From assembly GCF_009769755.1 (NCBI RefSeq), contig NZ_SDWJ01000002.1:930001-994000 (forward strand): 64,000 nucleotides of DNA. The letters run 5' to 3'. This DNA comes from Sphingorhabdus profundilacus. GTDB taxonomy: Bacteria > Pseudomonadota > Alphaproteobacteria > Sphingomonadales > Sphingomonadaceae. The translations under genes and the position numbers were made by a program. Shown piece after piece: positions 63,923 to 64,000 of this stretch. The notes under the pieces are model-generated. The model did not search any database, was not told where the DNA came from, and saw only the letters and a program-made list of their open reading frames with translations. Each line of letters opens with the position of its first letter. The stretch's first letter is position 1.

Positions 63923-63948
63923 TATCAGCTTGCGCTGAAAGTGCGAAA

Positions 63949-64000
63949 TTACTTCGCAGCTTCCTTAGCAGCGTCAGCCATTTCGCCAGCCTTAGAAGCA
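63949..64000 (-). CDS. 3' end of an Ala/Lys-rich small protein (partial)
   Basis: The visible minus-strand codons read ASKAGEMADAAKEAAK then TAA; the gene starts beyond the window. Ala/Lys-rich helical composition resembles small sphingomonad proteins of unknown role. It is followed by the 63889-63922 terminator. Confidence 0.6.
   Translation of the reverse strand, partial: ASKAGEMADAAKEAAK

Overview
The window looks like chromosomal DNA of an alphaproteobacterium, most likely a sphingomonad. This is inferred from gene content: an EPS-type MarR regulator heading a polysaccharide operon, WecA/Wzc/Wzx/Wzy machinery, class II fructose bisphosphatase GlpX, a DUF853 ATPase, a FeS-type photolyase and a DUF1176 protein. 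Base composition is moderate and genes are tightly packed. No species call is possible from the sequence alone.

Region 1 (1-26438) is a surface-polysaccharide locus. It starts inside an O-antigen-ligase-like gene, followed by a TonB-like protein, a second O-antigen-ligase-like protein and a divergent Wzc-type co-polymerase/tyrosine kinase with a (Gly-Tyr)n tail. A very compact minus-strand operon of about 15 genes runs from a MarR-type EPS regulator (20718) down to fcl (5710). In transcription order it encodes the regulator, WbpB-, WbpD- and WbpE-like enzymes of diacetamido-hexuronic acid synthesis, a Wzx flippase, an AsnB amidotransferase, a Wzy-like polymerase, a glycosyltransferase, an acetyltransferase, a methyltransferase, an NDP-sugar epimerase, two glycosyltransferases, Gmd and Fcl. 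It predicts a repeat unit with GDP-fucose-derived sugar and a diacetamido-uronic acid that may be amidated. A cytochrome P450, a small membrane protein, a WecA-like initiating transferase and a beta-helix protein with an Amj-like N-terminus complete the locus.

Region 2 (about 27180-48676) is a previously unmarked integrative island of about 21.5 kb. An 18-bp copy of the tRNA-Glu 3' end lies just upstream of a tyrosine recombinase gene, and the intact tRNA-Glu lies at the other end. Cargo, left to right: integrase, an HUH-nuclease-like protein, a YHS protein and a bufferin (MNIO-modified copper-binding peptide) operon with DoxX; a LysR regulator and a 12-gene cluster of GST, AhpD-like, two DJ-1/PfpI paralogues, a flavin/2Fe-2S oxidoreductase, an MDR dehydrogenase, DUF1348, cupin, small proteins and cytochrome P460; a serine resolvase with res-like sites; iteron-like repeats; and a three-gene operon (TIGR04255-like protein, HTH protein, and a protein of unknown family) next to the tRNA. 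Three copies of a dyad TATTCC-N7-GGAATA (one imperfect), which contain the LysR T-N11-A box, lie before three transcription blocks of the cluster and suggest one regulon.

Region 3 (48659-64000) is ordinary chromosome: tRNA-Glu, recJ, a flavodoxin, glpX, hom, a MobA-like nucleotidyltransferase, a DUF1176 protein, a 3-hydroxyacyl-CoA dehydrogenase, an overlapping sseA-metC sulfur pair, a photolyase-related protein, queF, a DUF853 ATPase, a class A beta-lactamase-fold lipoprotein, a 59-residue lipoprotein and the 3' end of an Ala/Lys-rich gene.
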